The notes under the pieces: generated by a model | The model's database searches: none | What the model saw: only the letters and a program-made list of their open reading frames with translations | Told to the model about the DNA's origin: nothing | Assembly: GCF_003351765.1 (NCBI RefSeq) | Contig: NZ_CP031229.1 | Coordinates: 806,001-870,000 of the forward strand | Source: Ornithinimicrobium avium | Lineage (GTDB): Bacteria > Actinomycetota > Actinomycetes > Actinomycetales > Dermatophilaceae | Direction: 5' to 3' | Length of the DNA: 64,000 nt | Shown here: positions 35,483-43,961 of the stretch, in pieces | Layout: each line of letters begins with the position of its first letter | Numbering within the stretch: the first letter of the stretch is position 1 | Translations under genes and position numbers: made by a program

Positions 35483-37954
35483 ATGGCCCGACGCAAGCCG
35501 CCGCAGAGCGAGGACCTCTTCGACGTCGAGGAGAAGATCGTCGAGGTCGACGTCCAGGAGGAGATGGAGGGAGCCTTCCTCGAGTACGCCTACTCGGTCA
35601 TCTACTCCCGCGCCCTGCCGGACGCGCGCGACGGGCTCAAGCCGGTGCAGCGACGGATCCTCTTCGGGATGGACGAGCTGGGTCTGCGGCCGGACCGGGC
35701 GCACGTCAAGTGCTCCCGCGTGGTCGGCGAGGTCATGGGCAAGTACCACCCGCACGGCGACACCGCGATCTACGACGCGATGGTCCGGATGGCGCAGCCC
35801 TTCACCATGCGCCTGCCGCTGGTCGACGGGCACGGCAACTTCGGCTCGCTGGACGACGGTCCCGCCGCGAGCCGCTACACCGAGGCGCGGATGGCGCCCG
35901 CGGCGCTGCTGATGACGACCAGCCTGGACGAGGACACGGTCGACTTCGTCCCCAACTACGACGACCAGCTCATGCAGCCCGGCGTGCTGCCCGCTGCCTT
36001 CCCCAACCTGCTGGTCAACGGCGCCTCCGGCATCGCGGTCGGCATGGCGACCAACATGGCCCCGCACAACCTGGTCGAGGTGATCGGAGCCGCCCGCCAC
36101 CTCATCGCCGCCCCCGAGGCCGATCTCGACGCCCTCATGCGCTTCGTGCCCGGTCCGGACCTGCCGCTCGGCGGGCGGATCGTCGGGCTGGACGGGGTGC
36201 GCGAGGCCTACGAGACCGGGCGCGGCAGCTTCCGCACCCGCGCCACCGCGCGGATCGAGAACGTCACGCCCCGCAGGAAGGGCATCGTGGTGACCGACCT
36301 GCCCTACCTGGTCGGGCCGGAGAAGGTCATCGAGAAGGTCAAGACGCTCGTCCAGGCCAAGAAGCTGCAGGGCATCTCCGACATCATCGACCTGACCGAC
36401 CGGACCAAGGGGCTGCACCTGGTCATCGAGGTCAAGACCGGCTTCAACCCCGAGGCGGTGCTCGAGCAGCTCTACAAGCTGACGCCGCTGGAGGAGTCCT
36501 TCTCGATCAACAACGTCGCGCTTGTCGAGGGCCAGCCGCGCACGCTGGGCCTCAAGGAGCTGCTGCAGGTCTTCGTCGACTTCCGCACCGAGGTCGTGCG
36601 GCGGCGCACCGAGCACCGGCTGGGCAGGCGCAAGGACCGGCTGCACCTGGTCGAGGGCATGCTGGTCGCGATCCTCGACATCGACGAGGTCATCCAGCTG
36701 ATCCGCTCCTCTGAGGACACAAAGACGGCCAGGCAGCGGCTGATCCAGGTGTTCGACCTCTCCGAGGTGCAGGCCGACTACATCCTGGAGCTGCAGCTGC
36801 GCCGGCTGACGAAGTTCTCCCGGATCGAGCTGGAGTCCGAGCGCGACGAGCTCCAGCGCGCGATCGAGAGCCTCCAGGCGCTGCTCGACGACCCGCAGCT
36901 GCTGCTGCGCCTCGTCTCCGACGAGCTCGCCGAGGTCGCCAGGGAGCACGGGACGCCCCGGCGCACCGTGCTGCTCGAGTCCGACGGCGCCTCGGGTATG
37001 TCGTCCGCCGCCACCGCGGGCACGGGACCGGGGGCCGCCCCGGTCCTGGAGGTGCCGGACGACCCCTGCTGGGTGCTGCTGTCCTCGACCGGGCTGCTCG
37101 CACGCACCGGCACCGACGAGCCGCTGGAGGCCGGGGGCCGGCGCGCCAAGCACGACGTGGTCGTGTCGCGGGTGCGCGCCACGACACGGGGGCAGGTGGG
37201 TCTGGTCACCTCGGCCGGGCGCGTGGTCCGGCTCTCCGTCGTCGAGCTGCCGAGCCTGCCGCCGACCGCGGGCGCGCCGTCCCTGTCCGGCGGGGCGCCG
37301 CTGTCGGTCTTCGTCGACCTGCCCCCGGACGAGACCGTGCTGGCGCTGTGCTCGCTCTCCGGCGAGGGCCCGGGGCTGGCGCTGGGCACCCGGCACGGCG
37401 TGGTCAAGCGGGTCAACCCGGACTACCCGGGCAACAGGGACTCCTTCGAGGTGATCGCCCTCAAGGACGGGGACAGCGTGGTCGGCGCGGTCGAGCTGGG
37501 CAGCGCCGAGGAGTCGCTCGTCTTCATCACCTCGGACGCCCAGCTGCTGCACTTCTCCGCCTCCCTGGTCCGGCCGCAGGGCCGCTCCGGCGGCGGCATG
37601 ACCGGCATCAGGCTCGGCGCCGGTGCCCGGGTGGTGGGCTTCCAGGCATTCGACCCCGCCGCCGAGAACGTGGTGGTCACGGTCGCCGGCCCGGCCGGGG
37701 CGCTGCCCGGCACCGGGACCGGGTCGGTGAAGGTCACGGACATGTGGGCCTATCCCGCGAAGGGACGGGCCACCGGCGGCGTGCGCTGCCACCGCTTCCT
37801 GCGCGGCGAGGACACCCTCACCCTCGGCTGGGCCGGCGCCGCTCCCCCGCTGGCCGCCTCCGCCAACGGGGTCGCCGTCGACCTGCCGGAGACCAACGAC
37901 AAACGCGACGGCTCGGGGGTGCCCGCGGCCGCGCCGATAGCGGCGGTCGGCTGA
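35483..37954 (+). CDS. DNA topoisomerase (ATP-hydrolysing) subunit A, topoisomerase IV/ParC-like
   Basis: An 823-residue type IIA topoisomerase A subunit. The N-terminal winged-helix region has LPDARDGLKPVQRRILFGMDELGL and the catalytic tyrosine Tyr132 in PAASRYTEARMA. The quinolone-resistance region reads GKYHPHGDTAIYDAM, with Thr94 and Asp98 at the two key positions. The C-terminal six-bladed propeller lacks a clear GyrA box (QRRGGKG), which favours a decatenating topoisomerase IV role over gyrase, although gyrA is not in the window for comparison. Its ParE partner is not nearby. It is a stand-alone gene. Confidence 0.93.
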   Translation: MARRKPPQSEDLFDVEEKIVEVDVQEEMEGAFLEYAYSVIYSRALPDARDGLKPVQRRILFGMDELGLRPDRAHVKCSRVVGEVMGKYHPHGDTAIYDAMVRMAQPFTMRLPLVDGHGNFGSLDDGPAASRYTEARMAPAALLMTTSLDEDTVDFVPNYDDQLMQPGVLPAAFPNLLVNGASGIAVGMATNMAPHNLVEVIGAARHLIAAPEADLDALMRFVPGPDLPLGGRIVGLDGVREAYETGRGSFRTRATARIENVTPRRKGIVVTDLPYLVGPEKVIEKVKTLVQAKKLQGISDIIDLTDRTKGLHLVIEVKTGFNPEAVLEQLYKLTPLEESFSINNVALVEGQPRTLGLKELLQVFVDFRTEVVRRRTEHRLGRRKDRLHLVEGMLVAILDIDEVIQLIRSSEDTKTARQRLIQVFDLSEVQADYILELQLRRLTKFSRIELESERDELQRAIESLQALLDDPQLLLRLVSDELAEVAREHGTPRRTVLLESDGASGMSSAATAGTGPGAAPVLEVPDDPCWVLLSSTGLLARTGTDEPLEAGGRRAKHDVVVSRVRATTRGQVGLVTSAGRVVRLSVVELPSLPPTAGAPSLSGGAPLSVFVDLPPDETVLALCSLSGEGPGLALGTRHGVVKRVNPDYPGNRDSFEVIALKDGDSVVGAVELGSAEESLVFITSDAQLLHFSASLVRPQGRSGGGMTGIRLGAGARVVGFQAFDPAAENVVVTVAGPAGALPGTGTGSVKVTDMWAYPAKGRATGGVRCHRFLRGEDTLTLGWAGAAPPLAASANGVAVDLPETNDKRDGSGVPAAAPIAAVG

Positions 37955-38011
37955 CACGCGAAGGACGGCGCAGTCCCGCGGTCCGGGTCCCCGGGGTGGG
38001 ACCATGTGGTC

Positions 38012-38503
38012 ATGATGGGACAGGCGGGGGAGCCCGGGCAGCAGGGTCAGCGACGAGTGGGACGCGCGGGGACCGTCCTGGCGGTCGCCGTGGCCGTGCT
38101 GGTGGTGCTCGCCGTCGTGGCCGGGGTCCTGGCCGCGACCCGGCCCGGGCCGGACCTGCCCCCGGGGTCGCCGGAGGCCACCGTGCAGGACTACCTGAGC
38201 CTGGTGCACGACGGCGACCTCGAGGCGGCCGCGGAGCTGCTCGACCCGGCCGGTGCGTGCACCGTCGAGGACCTGCACCAGGGCTACGGGGACCCGGGCG
38301 CGCGGATGGTGCTGCGGGACAGCCGCGTCGAGGGTGACCGGGCCAGCGTGCGCATCGCCTTCGTCTACACCGACGGGCCCTTCGGCGCGGACGGCTGGGA
38401 GTCCGACGAGCGCTTCCAGCTGGTGCGCGACGGCGACCGCTGGGTGATCACCGGCGAGCCGTGGCCGATGTACGTCTGCCCCTCCACGCCCGAGGAGGGC
38501 TGA
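38012..38503 (+). CDS. Membrane-anchored protein of unknown function (NTF2-like C-terminal part)
   Basis: A 163-residue protein: a Gln/Gly-rich cytoplasmic start, one membrane helix (TVLAVAVAVLVVLAVVAGVLAAT), then an extracytoplasmic domain beginning SPEATVQDYLSLVHDGDLEAAAELLD. That opening, with later VRIAFVYTD and DGDRWVITGEPWPMYVCP, resembles DUF4878/NTF2-like lumazine-fold modules, but I cannot assign a family firmly. Start is ATG at 38012; GTG at 38006 is possible. It overlaps the next gene by one base (TGATG) and is coupled to it. Confidence 0.75.
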   Translation: MMGQAGEPGQQGQRRVGRAGTVLAVAVAVLVVLAVVAGVLAATRPGPDLPPGSPEATVQDYLSLVHDGDLEAAAELLDPAGACTVEDLHQGYGDPGARMVLRDSRVEGDRASVRIAFVYTDGPFGADGWESDERFQLVRDGDRWVITGEPWPMYVCPSTPEEG

Positions 38504-40287
38504 TGGGCGGGCTCGGACTGCTCTGGCTGCTCCTGCCCCTGGTCGTCCTAGCTTTGATGGTCGGCGGCATTCTCCTGCTCGTGCGGCTGGTCCGCCGCGG
38601 CGGCGGGGCCGGGGGAACGAGCGCGGGGCGTCCCGCCGGTGCCTCCACGGCCGGGCACGCGGTCCGGCGCTTCTTCCAGTACCTGCTGCTCCTCGGCCTG
38701 CTCGTAGCGGCCGCCGCAGGCGTCTCGGGCCTCGTCGGCCGGCTGCTCGAACCGGGCTCCACGATGGTGCGCGACGACGCGCAGCTGGCGCTGCAGCTGA
38801 CCTTCACCCTCATCGCCCTGCCGCTGTGGGGCGCGCTCGCCCTGTGGACCGACCGGCGTCTGCGCCGGGACCCCGGCGAGGCCGGCTCCCCCGGCTGGGC
38901 CGTCTACCTCACGCTCGTGGGGCTGGTCTCGCTCGTCGTGGCGATGGTCGCCTGGCGAGGGACCCTGGGTGCTGCTGCAGGCACGCAGGACTACCGGGGC
39001 GGGCAGCTGGCCACCGCGCTGGTCTGGACGCTGGTCTGGGCGGGCCACCGGTGGTGGCGCCACGACCTCACGCCGGCCGGGCACCTGCGACCCGAGCGGC
39101 TGCTGGGAACGCTCGTCGGGCTGATCACCTCCGTCGTCGGCGCCGTCCTGGTGCTCGCGGCGTCCCTGCGCGAGATCCTCGGACTCACCGGCGGCTCGCT
39201 CGTCGACCCCACCGTCAACGCCCTTCTCGACGGCGCCGCCGTCCTGGTCGTCGGGGCGGCGGCGTGGACCGCCTACTGGCTGCTCGGCACGCGCCGAGGC
39301 CCGCGCGGCACCGGCTGGCTCGCGCTCGTCCTGCTCGCGGGGGTCGCCGGCGGCCTGCTCATGGCCGTCGTGGCAGCCAGCATCCTGGGCTGGGACGTGC
39401 TGGTCCGGCTCGTCGGCGACCACCGCGCCGCGACGCTCCAGGAGCACTTCCAGGCCGCCCCCGGTCTGCTGGCGGCGACGCTCGTCGGCCTCCTGGTCTG
39501 GTGGCACCACCGCGAGGTGCTCTCCGCCGGACTGAGCCGCACCCGCACCGAGGTGCGCCGCGTCTACGAGTACCTGCTCGCCGCCGTCGGCCTGCTCGCT
39601 GCCGCCGCCGGTCTGGTCATGATCCTGGTCACCCTCGTGGAGGCGGTCGCGGCCGGATCCGACCTCGTCGTCGGCGGCAGCGCCCTCAACGCCCTCCTGG
39701 CCGCCCTCGTGCTCCTGGCCGTGGGTCTGCCGGTGTGGTGGTGGCACTGGCGCCAGGCGCAGCGCGAGCGGGCCGCCGTCGCGGTCGAGGAGCTGGCCTC
39801 GCCCACCCGGCGCACCTACCTGCTCGTCCTCTTCGGCGTCATGGGCGTGGCCGCGGTCGTCGCGCTGCTCGTCCTCGTCTACCTCTTCCTCGAGGACGCG
39901 CTGGGCACCGGGATCGACCTGGAGACGATGCGCAGGATCCGCTTCCCCGTCGGGATCCTGGCGACCACCTCGCTGCTGTCGGCCTACCACTGGACGGTCT
40001 TCCGCGCCGACCGCGAGGACGGCCTCGCCCTGCTGCCGGCACGCGCCGGCATCGGCCCGGAGCAGCCCGCGCGCTGGCTCCTGCTCGTCGGGGTCGCCGA
40101 CCCGCAGGTCGCCGACGAGCTCGGGCGCCGCACCGGCACCGCCGTCCAGCTCGTGCGCCGCACCGACGTCACGCCGGGGCCCAGGCCGGTCGAGGAGCTG
40201 GAGGCCGCGGTGGCGGCCGCCCCGCCCGGGGACCTGCTCGTGATCGACGGCCCCCAGGGGCTGCAGGTGGTCCCGGTCGAGCGCTGA
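38503..40287 (+). CDS. DUF5671 domain-containing multi-spanning membrane protein
   Basis: A 594-residue membrane protein with about 16 hydrophobic helices arranged as repeated four-helix blocks. Each block begins with a variant of R-F-QYLLLLGLLVAAAAGVSGL or VYEYLLAAVGLLAAAAGLV and contains a W-H/W segment such as AGHRWWRHD, LVWWHHREV or PVWWWHWRQ. These are DUF5671 repeats. The C-terminal 90 residues are soluble (RWLLLVGVADPQVADELGRR). Function is unknown. ATG at 38503 follows GAGGAGGG and overlaps the preceding stop by one base. Confidence 0.87.
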   Translation: MGGLGLLWLLLPLVVLALMVGGILLLVRLVRRGGGAGGTSAGRPAGASTAGHAVRRFFQYLLLLGLLVAAAAGVSGLVGRLLEPGSTMVRDDAQLALQLTFTLIALPLWGALALWTDRRLRRDPGEAGSPGWAVYLTLVGLVSLVVAMVAWRGTLGAAAGTQDYRGGQLATALVWTLVWAGHRWWRHDLTPAGHLRPERLLGTLVGLITSVVGAVLVLAASLREILGLTGGSLVDPTVNALLDGAAVLVVGAAAWTAYWLLGTRRGPRGTGWLALVLLAGVAGGLLMAVVAASILGWDVLVRLVGDHRAATLQEHFQAAPGLLAATLVGLLVWWHHREVLSAGLSRTRTEVRRVYEYLLAAVGLLAAAAGLVMILVTLVEAVAAGSDLVVGGSALNALLAALVLLAVGLPVWWWHWRQAQRERAAVAVEELASPTRRTYLLVLFGVMGVAAVVALLVLVYLFLEDALGTGIDLETMRRIRFPVGILATTSLLSAYHWTVFRADREDGLALLPARAGIGPEQPARWLLLVGVADPQVADELGRRTGTAVQLVRRTDVTPGPRPVEELEAAVAAAPPGDLLVIDGPQGLQVVPVER

Positions 40288-40362
40288 CCCGCCCTCGCGT
40301 AGCCTCGGGCGGTGCGTCCGCACCCGACCGCGGGTGCACCCCATACCCGGAGAGGAACCCCG

Positions 40363-41298
40363 ATGCCCACCCTGCCCGGCAGCGACCTGCCGATCTTCCC
40401 GGTCAACCTCGGTGGCAACGCCTTCGGCTGGACCGCCGACGAGGACGGGACGTCCGCGGTGCTGGACCGGTTCGTCGAGCTCGGCGGGACGCTGGTGGAC
40501 ACCGCCGACTCCTACGCCTCGTGGGTGGACGGCACGGGCGGGCAGTCCGAGAGGCTCATCGGGCGCTGGCTGGCCTCGCGCGACGCCCGCGACAGGGTGC
40601 TGCTGGCCACCAAGGTCGCCCGCAGACCCGGCCGCGAGGGGCTGGCCCACGACAACGTGGTCGCCGCGCTGGACGAGTCTCTCGATCGCCTCGGGACCGA
40701 CCACGTCGACCTCTACTACGCCCACTACGACGACGAGGAGGTGCCGGTCCTCGACCAGGTCCGCACCTTCCACGAGCTCGTGCGCAGCGGCCGGGCACGC
40801 TCGGTCGGGCTGTCCAACTACTCCCCGGAGCGGATGCGCGAGTGGTTCGAGACCGCCCGCCGGGAGGGGCTGACCGTGCCCGTCGCGATCCAGCCCCGCT
40901 ACACCCTCGTCTCGCGGGAGGGCTACGAGCGCGACTACGAGCCGGTCGTCGCCGACTTCGGGCCCATGGTCTTCAGCTACCCGGCCCTGGCGTCCGGCTT
41001 CCTCACCGGCAAGTACCGTACCGAGGCCGACCTCGAGGGCGCCCCACGCGGGGGTGCCGCCCGCCGCTACCTCGAGGCGGGGGGCCTGCGCGTCGTCGAC
41101 GCGCTCGTGGACGTCGCCCAGGGGTATGGCGTGGAGCCGGCCACCGTCGCGCTCGCCTGGTTGCTCGCCCGGGGCGTCACCGCCCCGATCGCGTCGGTGT
41201 CGCGGCCGGAGCAGCTCGACGCGCTGATGGCCGCGCCGGGCCTGCGGCTCGCCGGGGCGGACCTGGCCCGGCTGGACGAGGTGTCTGCGGGCTTCTGA
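40363..41298 (+). CDS. Aldo/keto reductase
   Basis: A 311-residue AKR with a TIM-barrel pattern. The catalytic tetrad is visible: Asp and Tyr in DTADSYASW, Lys in LLATKVARRPG and His in DLYYAHYDDE. The segment RSGRARSVGLSNYSPERM and the cofactor-binding region SVSRPEQLDALMAAPGL are typical. It reduces carbonyls with NADPH; the substrate is unknown. ATG at 40363 has AGAGGAA upstream. It is monocistronic, ending at a hairpin. Confidence 0.93.
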   Translation: MPTLPGSDLPIFPVNLGGNAFGWTADEDGTSAVLDRFVELGGTLVDTADSYASWVDGTGGQSERLIGRWLASRDARDRVLLATKVARRPGREGLAHDNVVAALDESLDRLGTDHVDLYYAHYDDEEVPVLDQVRTFHELVRSGRARSVGLSNYSPERMREWFETARREGLTVPVAIQPRYTLVSREGYERDYEPVVADFGPMVFSYPALASGFLTGKYRTEADLEGAPRGGAARRYLEAGGLRVVDALVDVAQGYGVEPATVALAWLLARGVTAPIASVSRPEQLDALMAAPGLRLAGADLARLDEVSAGF

Positions 41299-41343
41299 GG
41301 ACGCCGCGGGGACCGCAGCGGCAGGCGGCGTCCGGGTGGGCCG
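41299..41343 (+). terminator. Hairpin after aldo/keto reductase
   Basis: GGACGCCGC (41299-41307) pairs with GCGGCGTCC (41335-41343); the 27-base loop contains a small inner hairpin (CCGC-A-GCGG). It begins directly after the stop codon. Confidence 0.6.
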
Positions 41344-41376
41344 GGCCGGCACCGGCACGCAGAGGCGCGGGCGTAC

Positions 41377-41382
41377 TAGGTT
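41377..41382 (+). promoter_or_regulatory. -10 element, leaderless TY-Chap-like gene
   Basis: TAGGTT, six bases before the ATG at 41389, matches TANNNT at leaderless spacing; no ribosome binding site is present. Confidence 0.55.
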
Positions 41383-41388
41383 GGCGGC

Positions 41389-42675
41389 ATGGAGGAGTTC
41401 GACCTGGACCGGGCGACCGAGATCGGGTGGGCCGGTTTCCAGAGCCAGCTCGCCGACCACCTCGCCGTGACACGCGAACCGCTGTCGGTCATGCCCTTCG
41501 GCGGTGACCCCTCCAGCTCCCCGGTCCTGGAGGTGGCGCCCACGGGCGAGGACGAGACCCTGCACGCCGAGCTGCGGGCCGCCGACGGGTCGACCTGGCC
41601 CGAGGACGACCGGTCCCGGCACATGACCGCCCTGGGGTGGTCCGTCGACCCGGGGCGCACCACATACGTGACGGAGATGCCGCGCTCGCACGCCCACCTG
41701 CTGGCCGCGATCGTCACCGACACCCTGCGCGAGGTGGTCGGCGTGCCCCACCCTGCGTTCCTCGACGCGGGCGTGCTGACCCCGCGGCCGCCGGCCGAGG
41801 ACGAGCAGGAGCCGACCCCGGTGCCCCAGCTGGACGTGGACACCGCGGTCCCCGTCCGCACGCCGCAGCAGCTGCGCGAGCTGGTCGACACCACGCTGCA
41901 CGTGCTCCTCGGCCACCCGCCGCGGCACGATGCGGACGGCGACGTGCCGATCCTCTTCGGCAGCGCGCTCGTCTACGTCCGCACCGCCGACGCCCAGCCG
42001 GTGGTGACGATCTTCTCGATCCCGGTCCAGGACATCGGCGACCTGACCGCGGCGCGCCGGGAGGTGGCCATCCTCAACCGCTCTTCGGTGTTCGCCAAGT
42101 TCCACCTCGTGGGTCGCCAGGTCGTGGCGAGCGTCTCCATCCCCTGCCTGCCGTTCGTGCCCCGGCACCTCTTCGGCATGGTGCAGATGATGGGCCGCGA
42201 CATCGACCGGCTGGACGAGGACCTCGCGGTGCGCGTCGGCGGGCGACGCTGGATCGACCTCGTCTCCGGCGCCGGGTCGCTGCGGCCTCCCGGCACGGAG
42301 GAGCTGGAGGCCGCCGTCCAGGGCGGGCCCCCGACGTCAGCCCGGGGCACGGAGGGCGACCTGCCGCCCGAGCTGCGCACGGTGCTGGACATGTCCGCCG
42401 ACGGGGCGCCCCCGCTGGATCCGGCGGCCGTCGCCGAGGTCTGCCACCACGACCCCGCCCTCCTGCTCCGGCTGATCCGGGTCGCCGAGGAGCAGACCAT
42501 CAGCTGGCGCACGTCGGTCGGCACGGCACGCACCGCCGGCGACCCCGACGAGGTCCGTGCGGCCACCCAGGAGATGCGCGCCTGGCGCTCGACCGTGCGC
42601 GACCTGCGGGCCGCGCTGCGGCACGTGGTCACCTTCGGCCCCGAGGAGGGTGGCGACGGGGCAGAGGACCGCTGA
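41389..42675 (+). CDS. YbjN/T3SS-chaperone-like (TY-Chap) domain protein
   Basis: A 428-residue soluble protein. Residues 1-130 form one alpha/beta domain (WAGFQSQLADHLAV ... VLEVAPTGEDETLHAELRAADGSTW ... HLLAAIVTDTLREVVGVPHPAFL). Residues about 160-290 form a second with VVTIFSIPVQDIGDLTAARREVAILNRSSVFAKFHLVGRQVVASVSIPCLPFVPRHLFGMV, resembling YbjN/type III secretion chaperone-like TY-Chap modules of actinobacteria. A helical C-terminus follows. These are predicted peptide-binding chaperones; assignment rests on pattern recognition. It is probably leaderless. Confidence 0.7.
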   Translation: MEEFDLDRATEIGWAGFQSQLADHLAVTREPLSVMPFGGDPSSSPVLEVAPTGEDETLHAELRAADGSTWPEDDRSRHMTALGWSVDPGRTTYVTEMPRSHAHLLAAIVTDTLREVVGVPHPAFLDAGVLTPRPPAEDEQEPTPVPQLDVDTAVPVRTPQQLRELVDTTLHVLLGHPPRHDADGDVPILFGSALVYVRTADAQPVVTIFSIPVQDIGDLTAARREVAILNRSSVFAKFHLVGRQVVASVSIPCLPFVPRHLFGMVQMMGRDIDRLDEDLAVRVGGRRWIDLVSGAGSLRPPGTEELEAAVQGGPPTSARGTEGDLPPELRTVLDMSADGAPPLDPAAVAEVCHHDPALLLRLIRVAEEQTISWRTSVGTARTAGDPDEVRAATQEMRAWRSTVRDLRAALRHVVTFGPEEGGDGAEDR

Positions 42676-42731
42676 GGGAGGGGCCCGCAGGCCCGGCCCG
42701 TCCCGGTTGCGCGACGGCGAGGGCGATGGCC

Positions 42732-42737
42732 TAGATT
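42732..42737 (+). promoter_or_regulatory. -10 element, leaderless ctlX-like gene
   Basis: TAGATT, seven bases before the GTG at 42745, matches TANNNT; no ribosome binding site is present. Confidence 0.55.
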
Positions 42738-42744
42738 CCGAGTC

Positions 42745-43776
42745 GTGAGTGCACAGGCCCCGTCCCGAGTCATCCTGGTCCGTGCCCGGAGCTTCGTCCC
42801 CAACCCGGCCACCGCAGCCGACAACGCCTTCCAGTCCGAGGTGCCGGAGGGGCAGTCGGTGCAGGACACCTCGCAGCGGGCGCTGGCGGAGATGGACGCG
42901 GTGGCCCAGGCGCTGCGCGACGTCGGCGTCACCGTCCACGTCTTCGCCGACGACGACCACACCCGCCCCGACAGCGTCTTCCCCAACAACTGGCTGTCGA
43001 CGCACGCGGGCGGCTACGTGGCGGTCTATCCGATGTACGCCTCCAACCGGCGGCACGAGCGCCGCACCGACGTCCTGGAGATGCTCAAGTCCACCTACCG
43101 GGTGCAGGCGATCGTCGACTACTCCGGGCTGGAGCCGGACGGCATCTTCCTGGAGGGCACCGGTGCGATGGTCCTCGACCACGTCTCGCGGGTCGCGTAC
43201 ACCGCCGTGAGCCACCGGGCCGACACGCACGTGCTCGAGCGCTTCTGCACCGACTTCAACTACGAGCCGATGGCCTTCGAGGCTGTCGACTCCGAGGGCG
43301 TGCCCGTCTACCACACCAACGTCATGGCCTGCGTCGGCACCGACGTGGCCCTCGTGGCTCTGGAGCTGATCCGGGACGAGGCGCGCCGCGAGCAGGTGCG
43401 CCAGCGGCTCTCGATCAACGGCCGCAGGGTGGTGGAGCTGACCGAGCAGCAGGTGCGCGAGTTCGCCGGCAACGCCGTCGAGCTGCGCGGACGGACCCCG
43501 GAGGGGCGCAAGCGTTACGTCATGGCGATGTCCGGACGGGCCCGCCGCAGCCTGCGCCCGGACCAGGTGGAGGCCATCGAGGCCTCCTGCGAGATCGTCG
43601 CGGTCGACATCCCCACCATCGAGCTCGCCGGCGGGTCGGTGCGGTGCATGATCGCGGGGATCCACCTCGACCCGCGGACGGATCGCGTCCCCGAGCCGAC
43701 GGCGACCGCGGAGGCGATCGACGAGTCGCCGCGCACCGCCGACGGCCAGGACCTGGCCGACCAGCGCCCGGCCTAG
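42745..43776 (+). CDS. ctlX: Arginine deiminase-related hydrolase, CtlX-like
   Basis: A 343-residue member of the guanidino-group-modifying superfamily. PDSVFPNNWLSTHAGG and FLEGTGAMVLDHVSRVAY are diagnostic of CtlX, reported as a citrulline-utilisation hydrolase; HTNVMACVG supplies the catalytic His and GGSVRCMIAGIHL the Cys nucleophile at the usual C-terminal place. It would act on citrulline or another ureido/guanidino compound in the cytosol. The C-terminal 35 residues are disordered. GTG start, no ribosome binding site, -10 TAGATT seven bases upstream. It ends at a strong terminator just before the creatinine island. Confidence 0.88.
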   Translation: MSAQAPSRVILVRARSFVPNPATAADNAFQSEVPEGQSVQDTSQRALAEMDAVAQALRDVGVTVHVFADDDHTRPDSVFPNNWLSTHAGGYVAVYPMYASNRRHERRTDVLEMLKSTYRVQAIVDYSGLEPDGIFLEGTGAMVLDHVSRVAYTAVSHRADTHVLERFCTDFNYEPMAFEAVDSEGVPVYHTNVMACVGTDVALVALELIRDEARREQVRQRLSINGRRVVELTEQQVREFAGNAVELRGRTPEGRKRYVMAMSGRARRSLRPDQVEAIEASCEIVAVDIPTIELAGGSVRCMIAGIHLDPRTDRVPEPTATAEAIDESPRTADGQDLADQRPA

Positions 43777-43790
43777 CACCACCTGCACCA

Positions 43791-43824
43791 CGCCGCCGTC
43801 CGCGCACCCGCGCGGACGGCGGCG
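43791..43824 (+). terminator. Strong terminator before the creatinine island
   Basis: A perfect 15-bp stem (43791-43805 with 43810-43824) and a 4-base loop (ACCC), 14 bases after the ctlX stop. There is no T-run. It separates ctlX transcription from the creatinase promoter. Confidence 0.85.
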
Positions 43825-43877
43825 CGCTGCGTCCGGGGCCGGTACCGACCGGTTTCGGAGGGAACTGGTCAGAACCC

Positions 43878-43906
43878 TTGACGGGTGCGCGGGTCGTCGC
43901 TATGGT
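43878..43906 (+). promoter_or_regulatory. Consensus-like promoter of the creatinase operon
   Basis: TTGACG (43878-43883), a 17-bp spacer and TATGGT (43901-43906) form the best primary-sigma promoter in the window. Transcription should begin near 43913, giving a leader of about 49 bases with a GAAAGGG ribosome binding site before the ATG at 43962. Confidence 0.75.
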
Positions 43907-43932
43907 TGCAACGCAGTTGTCCTTTTAGCAAC
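43905..43932. promoter_or_regulatory. Candidate operator overlapping the creatinase -10 and start site
   Basis: Two dyads are nested here: GTTGC (43905-43909) with GCAAC (43928-43932), and CAAC-GCA-GTTG (43909-43919). They overlap the -10 and the expected transcription start, so a bound repressor would block the promoter. The IclR-type regulator encoded at the end of the same arm is the obvious candidate. Confidence 0.5.
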
Positions 43933-43961
43933 TCCGCCACCGTCGTCGAAAGGGTCTTCCC

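Noticed and set aside
38548..42168. A 1206-residue open frame antisense to four plus-strand genes.
   Set aside because: It crosses several unrelated genes and terminator hairpins and has shadow-type composition without motifs.
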